A DNA stretch of 64,000 nt from Hydractinia symbiolongicarpus (GCF_029227915.1 NC_079879.1:16494001-16558000), one strand, 5' to 3'; positions 46,699 to 57,189 are shown, counted from the stretch's first letter. The notes: a model not told the origin generated them from the letters alone. Program-made: numbers and translations.

Positions 46699-47053
46699 TC
46701 ACTCGCCCACATCGGCTGAGTGTTGGTGTAGTGTAATCCGCCTTTTATGTTCACAAATCCCATTTTCCTTACAGTCTTTGCAATAGGCCCTCATCTTTTC
46801 ATTGTGGTACATCTGAATTCCCTTGCAATCCTTGCATTGGACCCTCCTCCTTTTATGTTCACAGTACCGACCGTAGCCACACTCTTTACATTGACACCTC
46901 CGCCTTTGAAGGGGGCACCTTGTACGTTCTATTGACGCCTTGACTACATTCAAGCATTTATGTACATTTTTGTTCGTTGACCATTTCCCTGATCCTAAAA
47001 TGGTCCAGAGAAAGAAAGTGTTTGCATCTCGAGCAGCTCTTGGTTTCATCCAT
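46699..47053 (-). pseudogene. Cys-rich repeat protein (EsV-1-7-like CEHKRRRVQCKDC repeats)
   Basis: Start at ATG 47053 (MDETKSCSRCKHFLSL, a CxxC knuckle). A slip near 46955 then leads into the frame 46699-47049, with repeated units of the form CEHKRRRVQCKDCKG: RYCEHKRRR...CKDC, YHNEKMRAYCKDC and GICEHKRR. The spacing resembles the EsV-1-7/giant-virus Cys-His repeats. It probably binds zinc and perhaps nucleic acid. No AATAAA box lies at this start, unlike most neighbours. Confidence 0.6.
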
Positions 47054-47098
47054 AACTAGTTTTTGTCCTTGGGACAAACACGTGTTTTACTGGACGGT

Positions 47099-47212
47099 CT
47101 ACTTAGGAGGTATCAAGGACCTCTTATACCACCCTTGTTTGATCGCGTAGTCGTCGAATAAGATTGCTCCCGTCATGTAGCCTGCGAGTTTTAAACCGTC
47201 CTCCAAATCCAT
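47099..47212 (-). CDS. Small protein (37 aa), tentative
   Basis: Minus-strand ORF MDLEDGLKLAGYMTGAILFD ending in a basic tail at TAG 47099. A moderately hydrophobic middle could insert in a membrane. It overlaps the next ORF in another frame, so at most one may be real. No family known. Confidence 0.35.
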   Translation of the reverse strand: MDLEDGLKLAGYMTGAILFDDYAIKQGWYKRSLIPPK

Positions 47213-47319
47213 CTTAGCCCCTGGCCTAGAAACTCCCAGGCCCTTTTTGCACCAAGGGCTATAAGAATGGTATAGGATACCAGCCTGACGGACTCCCAGA
47301 GGGTATCAATAACTTGCAT
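47191..47319 (-). CDS. Small membrane-type protein (42 aa), tentative
   Basis: Minus-strand ORF MQVIDTLWESVRLVSYTILI followed by a short helix-forming tail. One candidate membrane segment. Overlaps the 37-aa ORF by 22 bp. Tentative. Confidence 0.35.
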   Translation of the reverse strand: MQVIDTLWESVRLVSYTILIALGAKRAWEFLGQGLRWIWRTV

Positions 47320-47359
47320 TTCGTGGGGAGTAATGTTTGCTTTGCTTGTTGCCGTTTAT

Positions 47360-47719
47360 TTAAGCATTTTTTTGCAAAATTTTAATACATTCGGAAAATA
47401 CGGATTTGAGGTTGAGTTTTGCCCTGTTTTCCCTGCTGAGTCTCGGGTGTAGGGTTTTGAGATTTGGGGGCAAATTTGTACTATACCCCAACCCCTATCG
47501 CGAGCACGGCAAGCGTTCCTACACGGTACATGTAGACTGACTGTACGGAACTGGTCCCAGAAGAGGTTTTGCTGTAGGTTCTACAGTACCCTCTTGTTGT
47601 CTAAGTTCTTCCTTCATCTTTATCATCCCTGCCGCCAACTTGTGACCCTGTGCCACTCTCCCTGGATGCTTCACTGGTTTTGTACTGATTTGCTCTTGTT
47701 GTCCTTGTTCTTCACCCAT
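47360..47719 (-). pseudogene. Polinton single-pass membrane protein, frameshifted
   Basis: Frame from ATG 47719 reads MGEEQGQQEQISTKPVKHPG and RVAQGHKLAAGMIKMKEEL. A slip near 47550 switches to a frame with a hydrophobic segment (VGTLAVLAIGVGVYTNL) and a basic tail ending at TAA 47360. A homologue with the same head-then-anchor layout and GRVAAGKKLAEWN motif lies at 53538-53756 in a second Polinton and is intact. Probably a virion membrane component; inference. Confidence 0.6.
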
Positions 47720-47766
47720 TTCTTATCCTAGTCCTAGGATCTATAAGAAATTTTACTGCCTGATCC

Positions 47767-48246
47767 TCAGGGATGATCTACCTTAGTCTCCTCCTCCTCT
47801 TTTTTGCTCATATGCCGGACCGTGTGCCCGGCCACTAAAATAGGCGCTAAGCACCTGCCAATTGTACAGTACACGAGGGCTCCGAGATCCGCCATAGCAT
47901 CTGTGATAATAGGGTCATCCTCAACGCTCTTACGTAAATCCTTGACACTGTCCATATCCACGAAATTTCCAATCAAATTTGCTTACAGGTTAACTACGTG
48001 AGTAGTCAACGCCTTTGCAGTCCTTTCCCCCTTCTCTTGAAGCTCACGTTGTGCGTACTCTGCATTTACCTTCCCGACAGCCTCATCGGGAGCCTTGTCG
48101 ATGAAGCCTTCTGTGCATTTTTTCGCTAAAAGATGCCCTTTGCCTTTACGCAGCGCTTGTTTCAAAGCTCGGCGCTTATCCGTGGGCTTTTCAACGTGTT
48201 CAAAGGCGTGCGCGGAGGTGTCAAACGTTTGTGCAAGCTCTGACAT
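47767..48246 (-). pseudogene. Polinton alpha-helical protein with in-frame stop
   Basis: Start at ATG 48246, six bases after AATAAAGAGA. It opens MSELAQTFDTSAHAFEHVEK, then KQALRKGKGHLLAKKCTEGF and AKALTTHVVNL, with an in-frame TAA at 47983-47985. The same frame resumes as LIGNFVDMDSVKDLRKSVED and DLGALVYCTIGRCLAP with a Lys/Glu tail. About 158 residues. A degraded relative on the minus strand at 54190-54600 shares GKxHLLxKKC and AHVVNLYSNAVSN. Function unknown. Confidence 0.6.
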
Positions 48247-48256
48247 TCTCTTTATT
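48247..48256 (-). promoter_or_regulatory. AATAAA start-proximal box
   Basis: On the minus strand AATAAAGAGA directly precedes ATG 48246. Confidence 0.5.
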
Positions 48257-48264
48257 GTACGGCG

Positions 48265-51200
48265 ATATCGAATTGAAATTCGTACATGATTAGGTTTGAC
48301 AAATCCAGGATTGCCTGACCTATATATACAGGCTTGTTCATTTTGAACTCTGTTTTACGCATCTCTACTGAACCTGAGGACACCTTTAAAGTTGGGCTTC
48401 ATTCATAAATTCTTGTTGGTGACAAGTTTGAAATTACGATGGTTCCGGATATTTTCCATAGTCTTACCGAACACCGAGAGGTTCATGAGCTTATAAAAAT
48501 CCTTCTCAAAGTCATTTTGGCAGCAGTCCTCAGCCTCGTGTTGTGATCGATGTACCCTTTAAGCCATGGCTTTTGGTTAAATTGAATTACCTTATGCACC
48601 TTCTTCAACTCAAGCCCGTGCTTTATAGCTTCGTGGAGAGCTCTGGTATGCACCACATACCCACGCTTTTCTTTTAAATTTGGTACCAGTTTTTCGACCT
48701 TGTTAATCACCATGCCTTCTGGTAGAAACGGTAACTCATTATGTGTATCATATAGCCTTTTAGGGTATTCTATATCAACCTCGAGCAAGTTACCATACTT
48801 GTTCTTTTCGACAAGTTTCGCAATTCGCTTTTCAGTAAATTCCTCAACGTTGGAAATCCATTTGAAGCCATCCGTTGGCAGATCTTGACACATGGCCCAT
48901 CCGTACATCGAGATACTGTAGGTATGAATATTCTTCATTTGGGCTATACTGATCCCAATATATTTGTTATTTGCTTTGGCATAGCGATGTATCCCAACAT
49001 GCTTCTCAAACATGAGAAGCATGTTGGGATCTGTGAGGAGCTCTAACCTAATTCCAGTATACTTGAGTGCTGCCTTTGTCAAACCAGGTGCGGAGTAAAA
49101 GTGCGCAGGATCAAGCTTGTAGTTTGTCAAGCACACGTACCGAAACGTTTCAAAAGCGTCGGCCAATAGCAGAACATCTGTAGCGAGGTAAACATCATGG
49201 TAATCACCCATGGTAACCTCATCACCCTGTGGGGTGATGCATTTCCATACCTTTTTTGCATATTCATAATCCTTGTCACTGATACCCTTCATATTCAGCT
49301 TGCTATAGAATGCTTCCTTGGGAGGTAGCTCCACCTCCTCAAATCGTTGCCATCCATCCATGTACTCGTAAGGGAATACGCCTTTTCGAAGCATTAGTCG
49401 AAATGTATCATCTTTGTCGATGAATTTTGCCATTGATGGTACGTTCGCCTTCAGTTTTTCTTGACTTAATTGCTTCGTAGTAATCGAGTTGCAATTCTTA
49501 CATCCAAATTCTGCGATATACTCGGCATTTATATCCTGAAATTCTAGACATTTGTCCGCACAATGGTGACATTTCATGTCACTGGCGTTTGTCCCAATGA
49601 GGTTTCTTGCCAATTTATTCAGGCCTGATGCCATGAACCTACAGCTATCGATGAACCTGATTTCTATCTTCTTGTATATTTCTCCCTCACCATACCCCAT
49701 ACCTGCAAGTGGTTCCTTTATTTTCAAGTTAAAGCTGATATACTTTTCCGAGTTCTCCGCTATACAACCAATATCCTGGGTGTTCTCCCAGCTCCCGGAT
49801 AAAGAGGTGCGCGTCGTACCCACTTAGATTGTGGAATATGACAGGCACGTGATTAGGTACTTTAAATTTGAGGTTACAGTTGTTATGCGCAGCGCCTCTA
49901 TACAGCCCCGTGTAGTGGCAATGGTCCCGAACTTTGCGGTTATTCACGTCGTTAAACGGCTTCATGCAAATGTAGCATTCCGTTGCCTCGTTATGTTCCT
50001 TTTTTAACACCTCTGTTAGTTTCAGCATGGCTTGTTATGGGTAGGTATCATATAACCGCTTCACTTCGTCCAGCTGGTTCACGAATCGCGTGACACAATC
50101 CTTGTGCTGTAGGTACACCATCCGGATGGTACATGTTTGTTCAGCTTTTTTGTCTTCGTTCCCCTGACATCTTCTACTGGTATTAATAGGCTCTCGAAGT
50201 CCGCGTATACAGCAAAAGGTACCTTGAATTGCTGATGACCTTCCCTATACCTTAACCAATTCTCAGACTCTTTTGGCATTGTGACCTTGATGGCCTCGTG
50301 GTCCCTGCAGTAGCAATAATGCTTGTTCCTCGATTCAACCGTTTTGAAGGCCTGAAGGCAGTTCAGGCAAAAATGCATTGATTTTGTGTTCTTTAAAGTT
50401 TCACAACCTAGATAGACTTTTAACGGTTGTGTAGTGGGCCTTTTTACCATCCGTGATAAGCAGCAGATTCACCTGCCTGTTACGCTTAATATTGTGCTCG
50501 GATCACCGCAGGATATTGATTTTCTTTCCCATTACGTACAAGACGTTTACTGCGATGTCCATGTTGTTCTTTTCAAACATGGATATGTCTTTGATGGTTG
50601 TTAGGAATTCTATACCCCCCAATTGTAGAGATCTACGTTTGGCCTTTGCCCCTCCTTTGCACGTCTTTTCCAATCTCTGCATGGTGTAGGGTACGACAGC
50701 ATACTTGAAACATTCCCCGTCCTCATTCACCGGGTTGATGATGGCTTTCTTTGGAGGCTACCCATTTGGGTAGTTCTCTATAGGATGAACCCCTTGTTAG
50801 CCACAGTTTATGACGTCCACGCAAAGGTGTAGGATTCGAATAATGGTGAATCCACTCTGGGGTAGTGCTGGATGTTCCACGTGTGTCTTGATATCAGCAA
50901 ACATCTTATCCAGCACGTCGTCTACGTCGCTACCTTGGAAGATTTCTATCATCTTGCTGTTAAACGCTTTTTTCACCTCGATGAACTCGTCGTTAGCCTC
51001 CGAGTTTGGTAGCGTCTTCTTCTTCTATGTTATCCATAAGGACATCTGTACCTTTGCTGAGTCCATATCCCTTACCTGGTCCTCGATCAAGGTTTTCACG
51101 TTGGGTTGCACCTTCCCTATATACCCGTCGACATCGGCTCTTCCTATACCAGGAATGCGGAAACTTCGAAATGTCTTGTGCAACGCGTGCTTATGTTCCT

Positions 51201-51737
51201 GAGGTGTCATATCCGGTTGATCATACGGATTTCGAATATCTTCAAAGTAGATTTCTGCGGCCTCTTTTTCCACCTCATCATGAAGCGTAGGTCTCGCGAT
51301 GATGTTAGGCGTTCTATCATAAAGATTCATAACTTAACGTTTGAAGTTTCTCTTGACTCCCTCTTTTATAGGCTTGGGAACAGCGTCCACTAACCAATTG
51401 TACCATCCACGCATCTTGGTTTTCACGATCGCACGATTTTTTGACAATTCCTGTCCCTCGAAGAGGTATATCTCGGACGGGGTAATAGCCAGTTGTACCA
51501 TTCCTAGATTTTACTCCTACAACCGAACGATTTTTTGACAGTTCGTGTCTCTCGAATACACCCATATCCTCTGGTGTTGGATGTATTCCCACAGGCTTAA
51601 CTGGCTTTCGTTGTCCAGCCCTTAGATGTGGAAACTCCTCCAGCAAAGCAATCAATTCAGCGTTGCGTAGCTTGTAGTAACCAGCCAGTCCACGGCTTTT
51701 CGCGATATCACGTAATTGTTTTACAGTGTGTGTTCAT
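48265..51737 (-). pseudogene. Protein-primed DNA polymerase B (Polinton), broken and internally deleted
   Basis: Reads from about 51737 leftwards. It has a SAP/Rho-N-like head (LRDIAKSRGLAGYYKLRNAE), GRADVDGYIGKVQPNVKTL, and FEKNNMDIAVNVLYVMGKKI. The exonuclease box VYADFESLL is at about 50195, a zinc/HNH-like block (CYICMKPFND, VRDHCHYTGLYRGAAHNNC) near 49960 and VIFHNLSGYDAHLFIREL near 49830. Then a 446-codon frame gives CRFMASGLNKLA, YHDVYLATDVLLLADAFETF and MYGWAMCQDLPTDGF. After a slip near 48515 the reading passes [19 protein letters not shown] but jumps to the tail without any YMDTDS palm motif, so a deletion removed it. At least six frame breaks. Non-functional. Confidence 0.85.
48991..49030. 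repeat. 17-bp perfect hairpin inside the polymerase gene
   Basis: ATCCCAACATGCTTCTC (48991-49007), loop AAACAT, then the exact complement (49014-49030). The hairpin encodes part of the conserved block DPNMLLMFEKHVGIH. Confidence 0.95.
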
Positions 51738-51799
51738 TCTTTTATTGTATAAATTTCGATTGTCGATGAATTTTCATGATTGCTTAAAACTAGCGCAGC
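51738..51799 (-). promoter_or_regulatory. Polymerase upstream region with AATAAA box
   Basis: Minus strand ACAATAAAAGA precedes ATG 51737, and only about 60 bp separate it from the right terminal repeat. There is no gene upstream within the element, so the box is not a poly-A signal. The ATG frame and the SAP-like frame differ by one base across an ACACAC run. Confidence 0.5.
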
Positions 51800-52023
51800 T
51801 ACTGCGCATGCGTTGATTTTTGATGATGTCACCAGTGTGCGGGGGAATTTCCCTCTATGTGTGCTAGAATTATTTTTACTCATTTGCCGCATTGATTTGA
51901 TATGCATGACTAAGCACAGCATAATAGAGATTTGTACTGGATGGACGTTGACTTGTTGGGTTTGACTGTGGCGTGCGCGTGTGCGAGATGTGCGTTGCGC
52001 CAGAACATACATTTCTTTATCTC
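51800..52023 (-). repeat. Polinton right terminal inverted repeat
   Basis: Reverse-complement partner of 36251-36469, ending CTTTATCTC immediately before TTGCGT. Confidence 0.95.
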
Positions 52024-52029
52024 TTGCGT
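52024..52029. repeat. Polinton 6-bp target-site duplication (right)
   Basis: TTGCGT, matching 36245-36250. Confidence 0.9.
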
Positions 52030-52130
52030 TAAGGAAAGAAAAGTCAAAAATAAAAATTAAGATGTTAAATTAATATCTCCTTTTTTATTTGTTAATTAAC
52101 GATGAAGTTCTTTGACAAATTTTGACGAGT

Positions 52131-52197
52131 AACTCGAAGAATTGAATTTAAAAGATTCCCCTCCAACTTGATCCCTGGTTATAGTGCCTACCGATTC
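52131..52197 (-). repeat. Right inverted repeat of the Polinton-interrupted element
   Basis: Reverse complement reads GGTAGGCACTATAACCAGGG and pairs with 34434-34497 as described there. Confidence 0.65.
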
Positions 52198-53530
52198 AGC
52201 ATGTCTAAAGGCTAAAGAATCGTTTTGTAATGACTTGCAGCAAGTAAATGGAAGGTTTGAATATATGACTGCGGGATAAGTTGAGCAATGTTGCTAAGAA
52301 GAAACATTACTGGAAAACATTTATTCTCTGTGTTGCCTGTGATTGCAGAAGAAAAGCAGGTGGCAGAAAAGCAGGCTTTGAGTTAGCAAAATTCATAACA
52401 TTAACTTAATGACTACGTATTTAGGTACATCTGTTTACTTTTAATTCCATTAATCTTAGAGCTTTCTATTGCTGTGCTAGCAAGTGTGAACATGAAACTG
52501 TTTATAGTTTCACTTTCAACAAATTGAGAAAGCTCTGTGTCAAATTCAAGGAGCTTGTGTTGTCTGGGGTTTATTTAAGTAACCAGACATTTTATAACAA
52601 TACAATAAATCGAATAGCTAGCCAGTTGGTCACTTTTGTTGCTGGTAAAGGTGTAATGTATAACAATTGTAGACTGCATAACAACTTTGTATGTTTACTT
52701 TGTAGATTCAAAGCTTCTGGTAATAGACACACGATTTTATAACATGCCACAATGCCACGGAAGAGAACACTTGATGATGTTTTGATTTAGAATCTCTAAT
52801 CTCATATCGAAATAATTCCTGGAAACGGTGTAAATTATATAAATTCAAATAAGAAAGAAGCATGGTTTTATTTTATAGGTGAAATGACCAAAAATTTTCA
52901 TATTTTCACTAAAGAAGTTGTTAGGCTGATAGGCATGGAAAATGTTTGTGGTTTTACCAACATGACGAAAATGACTTAGCATATATACTTATTACAACCC
53001 TATCCATATGGACACAGAAATGTTTAATAATGTAGTGAAGGGTATCTGCTTTTGAAAGATTTTGTTTTGTTAAAAATCTCAAGCATTTATAGTAATTATT
53101 GCATAACAGCTAAAAGGTATTTTTCAGTTTGATTTAATCATTGAAATTCTGAGCCAGAAATGGTTACATAAAAGCAGTGTTTTTCTTTGTATTAGGCTAA
53201 TAGGGCGAAATTCTTTTTGACTGAATGTTGTGCTTAATCAGCGTTCGTTCTTTGTTTTTGTACGTTGTTGTGTGGTTTTTAATTAGCTATTGCTGCTTAA
53301 AATCCAAATTTTATGTAGCTGCCTTTACCTGTACAAAATCTTGATATAATCTTGCCATTTTATTATATTGTATTTATCTGATGTTGTTTATGTTGTTGTT
53401 ACTACTTACTATAATACAAGTAAAGCCTATTTACATATGCATTTTTGTGCTGTTGTTTTGAACTTTTATGCTAGCGCAGGAGGCGGCTTCTCTGATGATT
53501 TGTCAGGTTGCTGCTGCTGGTTTTTAAAAA
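52198..53530. other. Non-coding
   Basis: AT-rich, no supportable gene. The frame at 52524-52742 has no recognised domain. Confidence 0.5.
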
Positions 53531-53537
53531 AATGATA

Positions 53538-53756
53538 TCAAGTACCAACGCCTACTATAACAATTACCGTTAGTACTGTCGCTCCTAAAACGGCGGTAGA
53601 ACTTGATGAGGTTCTACTTTCAGGTATTTGACCACTTTCACCCTTGTTCTTGTGCACGTTTTCCTTATTTTTCCTATTCCATTCGGCAAGTTTCTTACCG
53701 GCGGCAACGCGACCTTCATTTTTCTTTGTAATAACTTGTTTTTGTTCTTCGCTCAT
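53538..53756 (-). CDS. Second-Polinton single-pass membrane protein (72 aa), open
   Basis: ATG 53756 is fused to TATATAATAA. The product has a charged head (MSEEQKQVITKKNEGRVAAG), a Ser-rich linker and a C-terminal hydrophobic anchor (VLGATVLTVIVIVGVGT). It is the homologue of the broken gene at 47360-47719 but clearly diverged, which shows that a second Polinton lineage inserted nearby. No stops. Whether it is expressed is unknown. Confidence 0.55.
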   Translation of the reverse strand: MSEEQKQVITKKNEGRVAAGKKLAEWNRKNKENVHKNKGESGQIPESRTSSSSTAVLGATVLTVIVIVGVGT

Positions 53757-54189
53757 TTATTATATAGAAGATATACCTCTATAAAATTTAAATCACACTA
53801 TTCTCAAACCCCCTCTTTCTCATAAACCCATTTCGAATTCTTTTCACCTAGCTCCAACACGCAGACATGAGCTGGGAACCTACCCGCAGGTGGAGTAAGT
53901 ATGCTTTTTCGAGCCACATCATTGGCTTTGCCATGTGTAAAAGCTTGGTATAAGATGTCATGTCTTGATCATATAACACGTTCATTCAGAATGTGAAATT
54001 CAGAATATTAGAGCGTGACGAATTTCCGCGTTTTCCTTGATCTTCTCCGTTTATATTCCTCTTGGACAGCTGATCACAATATTTTTCGTTAAGCAGAGTC
54101 GCAGACAGCGCTAGCACTGTGGTATGATTCGCAGTGTGCGCCAAAACCACAAGTGGTGCTGAGAATTAACCAAACGTAACATGAAACAA

Positions 54190-54600
54190 AATACTGAGGT
54201 CAGTCATGGATTCTTTAATGATTGATTTGATATCTTTTCTCAATTCTCTGTTATCTCAACAGAGTCGATACAAATCAGGTTGCTCACAGCGTTTGAATAC
54301 AAGTTTACTACATGCGCAGATAATGCCTGGCCTGTTTTTTTCCCTTTATCCTGAATTTTTCGTTGAATATACTCGGCATGCAATTTTTCTATTACATCCT
54401 CGGATGCCTTCTCAATAAAAATTTACGTACATTTCTTCGGTAAAAGATGTGCTTTACCTTCCCTGATTGCATCTTTTAAAACTTGGCGTTGCTATCGAAT
54501 GGTTTTTCCTGTTGTTGTAGAGCTTCTGCGGGAGTATCAACAACATCAAATATATTAGCAAGCTCAGTCAGTTTATTATTATATGTCTGTATTTTAGAAA
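54190..54600 (-). pseudogene. Second-Polinton alpha-helical protein remnant
   Basis: Minus-strand text from about 54590 reads TELANIFDVV, then KAHLLPKKC and AHVVNLYSNAVSNLICIDS in shifted frames. It parallels the 47767-48246 gene of the full-length Polinton, including the position where that gene carries a stop. Several frame breaks and a TGA near 54210 make it a pseudogene. Confidence 0.55.
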
Positions 54601-55063
54601 ACGTAAAAAACAGAGTAGTACAATCACATAAGGTATAATTATCGCAATACATAGATATACATCCATGTTTTATTTTTAAAGAAAAATACCAAAACTCCCG
54701 TAGAAGAACCCTCTGGGTTTTTTATTCTTGTATGTTGTTGTTGCTGCTGTTGTTATTGTTTGAAACCCAGAGGTTTTTTTTTGAATGTCTGTGCTGTACT
54801 ACGTTTTTATGAACTCACCTTTTTTAATTGAGCACTTTCAGAGACCGTTCCTGCACACTGACATTCTTTACCGGCATTTTGGCACAATTTTCCCGTCATA
54901 GCACAACCGACATGGCACAGTGTGTGGTACAAACCGGGACAAGACGGCTGCTTCCAAGTAAGGCATGCTATCGCCCCCGCATCTCCACGCTTCCGCCAGG
55001 ACTAAGCCTGGTACCACAATTTTACTATAATTTGAATTTCGTATATAGCTATTCACTATCACC
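54601..55063. other. Non-coding between Polinton remnants
   Basis: Contains a CCCAGAGGTT/AACCCTCTGGG-type inverted pair near 54708-54775 flanking a GTTGTTGTTGCTG-like run. No gene recognised. Confidence 0.4.
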
Positions 55064-56196
55064 TTGAGTATTGCACGTGTGGTAAATCATCTGCAAATAT
55101 ATGAACCTACGACAAACAACGAGAAAGAACTATGGCGACTCGTTTATGGTCAGAAGCAGTTTAAGAAAGGGTTAGATGACATCACTATTGGAATGTTGGA
55201 AGGCCACTGTTTTTTAATTAAAAATACCAAGGTGTTGTCAAATACGCTGGAGTGCAAGGTATGTGGTAAACTTTTTACACAAGCTTGCCAACTTACGCGG
55301 CATAAGAAAGATGAGTGCGAAGGAGTCAAAACAACGATCATTTGTAAAGGTGAGAAAGTGAAACATATGCCGAGCAAGTCGGAGAAGATATTTTATGGTG
55401 AAGGTTATAGCTATGATGCATCTAAATGGATAGAATACATCAAAACAACAACATCAAAATTCAAATTTCTGGACATCAGAAACTTTCTTGCACCAGGGAT
55501 GAGCTACAAGCGATGGTGCAAGTCTCTCGAATGTAAGCTAGAGAAGCTCGTGTTTCCATACGACTGGCTGTCTAGCTATGACAAGTTGAGTCACGTCGGA
55601 CCTGTCGCACACGAGGAATTCTATAACCTATTAAAAGGAAAAAATACGCTATCACCCGAAGAGTATGAAGAATTCTGCACAGAATTTTATAATCGAGGTC
55701 ACGATAATGAACTTGTTACGTGAATACAACATGGGTGATGTCGAACCCTTCATTAAAGCTGTTGATAACACCAGACGTCAATATCACGGAGATAATATCG
55801 ACATTTTGAAAGATGCAGTAAATATTCCAGGTGTCTCGATGTGTTATGTGAAGACTCTAAAACTAAACCCTAAGGTAGAGCTCTACGCTCCAGGTGAACC
55901 ATGCAAGCACCAATGTAAAGAAGACTGCTACAACAAGACATGTAAGGATTGCAAAGAGGTGCATAAAGCCGGTATGGAATGTACGAAGAACGCGGCTTAC
56001 TTTTACAAACGGGTATGGTAGGAGATCCAGCGATCGTATTTTGTAGCTACCACGACCGTGGTGTGATTAGATCACATGTATACAAGGACGCCAAAAGGTA
56101 CATGACTGTTCTTGGTCTAGATGTAAACATGTTATATCCTAGCACACTGATGTATGACTTCCCCTGTGGTAAAGAAAAGTTGTTCAAGATTGATTA
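55064..56196 (+). pseudogene. Second-lineage Polinton DNA polymerase B fragment
   Basis: Frame 55064-55723 has GQKQFKKGLDDITIG, a C2H2 finger (LECKVCGKLFTQACQLTRHK), KFLDIRNFLAPGMSYKRWCK and FPYDWLSSYDKL. After a slip near 55700 it continues NLLREYNMGDVEPFIKAVDN and a Cys-rich insert (CKHQCKEDCYNKTCKDC). After another slip the palm motif A region follows (VLGLDVNMLYPSTLMYDFP), ending at TAG near 56195. Later palm motifs are missing. This is a PolB clearly different from the one at 48-51 kb, so it comes from another Polinton lineage and lies on the opposite strand from its neighbours. Confidence 0.8.
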
Positions 56197-56384
56197 GCGT
56201 AAACCGCGGGAAAACATTCATAAATTAACACGACGCGTGCAAGCAGGTTCATAGTTTGGGTTTGCCCAAGCGGACATTGAAGTATGATAAATTCTCCGAG
56301 ATGTCACCTCTATTTGTGGTAAGGGAGATACCAGATGAAGCAATTCCGGATCTTATGCACGTAACAACGGGCTGTTTCCTCTGG

Positions 56385-57130
56385 TTTTTTTTTTAAACCA
56401 AAGTTGCAAAAAAGTTTTTTTGGAAAATGTGCTATGCCTATCCACTGTCACGATTAATTTTTTATCTTTTGCATAAACTTTTCCCCTAAAATATTGCAGG
56501 ATTCTTTTTGCTTTAAGAGTGTAAAACAAGTTATAAACTGTGTTTTTATTTTTAAATGTTACAAAAACTTTCCGCAAAATAAAATTGCTAAGTGATTGTT
56601 TTAGCTGCGTAGGATAACAAAAGGTTGTTTACTGTCTGTTTATTTGAACGGAAGTTAGGATAGTTTTTTGGAAATGGGAATTATGTTGAAACGTATATGT
56701 GCAACACAGTATACCTGTAGTAATCACTCAGCCCCAGTGTTAACGACAAGCTATTACCTGTGTTTCTATTTAACAGAATTTGTGCTAATTTTTCTTTTCA
56801 AAGGGTTTGTTTACCTATACTAATGGCTCACCGCAGATTAGGGTACATATATATTTTAAGTTTCACCAGGAACATTTTGTGATATAAAATATATAATATA
56901 AATAATAAATATATAATATAATATAAAAAAAGTTTGCCGACTGTTTTCGCTACGACATGGCACAATATGTAAATTGTCTTTTTATTCTAGCTAAAGTTGA
57001 AGGAAAGATATTTCCTGAATAATATAATTACACTCGAAACACCATAAATGTTGTGTGTGTTTCACCCGACTAACACTGCATACCGCTCCACCTAAATGTG
57101 TGGTAAAGTTTACAATTTGTATTAATTGTA
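56385..57130 (+). repeat. Copy of the Helitron-family dispersed repeat
   Basis: Shares phrases with 29940-30560 (such as GTCACGATTAATTTTTTATC, AGTTTTTTTGGA). Non-coding; ends not defined. Confidence 0.55.
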
Positions 57131-57189
57131 CCACTAAGCGTTTTACGCCAGCTAATACAGCCTGTAAAGTTTAATATATTTATATTTAT

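Larger units (their letters stand above)
36251..52023. mobile_element. Polinton/Maverick element, full length (15,773 bp), genes degraded
   Basis: Bounded by ~220-bp terminal inverted repeats starting AGAGATAAAG and by the 6-bp duplication TTGCGT. Inside are the diagnostic Polinton set: protein-primed PolB, RVE integrase, packaging ATPase and double-jelly-roll-type capsid protein. Accessory genes are also present. Composition is GC-richer than the surroundings. Most long genes have premature stops or frameshifts, and the polymerase lacks its palm C-terminal motifs, so this copy is not autonomous. No adenovirus-type maturation protease was recognised. Such elements are virus-like and may have had a virion stage. 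Confidence 0.95.

Noticed and set aside
42201-48246. A variant genetic code (TAA/TAG as Gln, TGA as Trp) to explain in-frame stops in Polinton genes
   Set aside because: Neighbouring genes use all three stops as terminators, frameshifts and an internal deletion are also present, and the thiolase gene in the same genome ends with TAG. Pseudogene decay is simpler.
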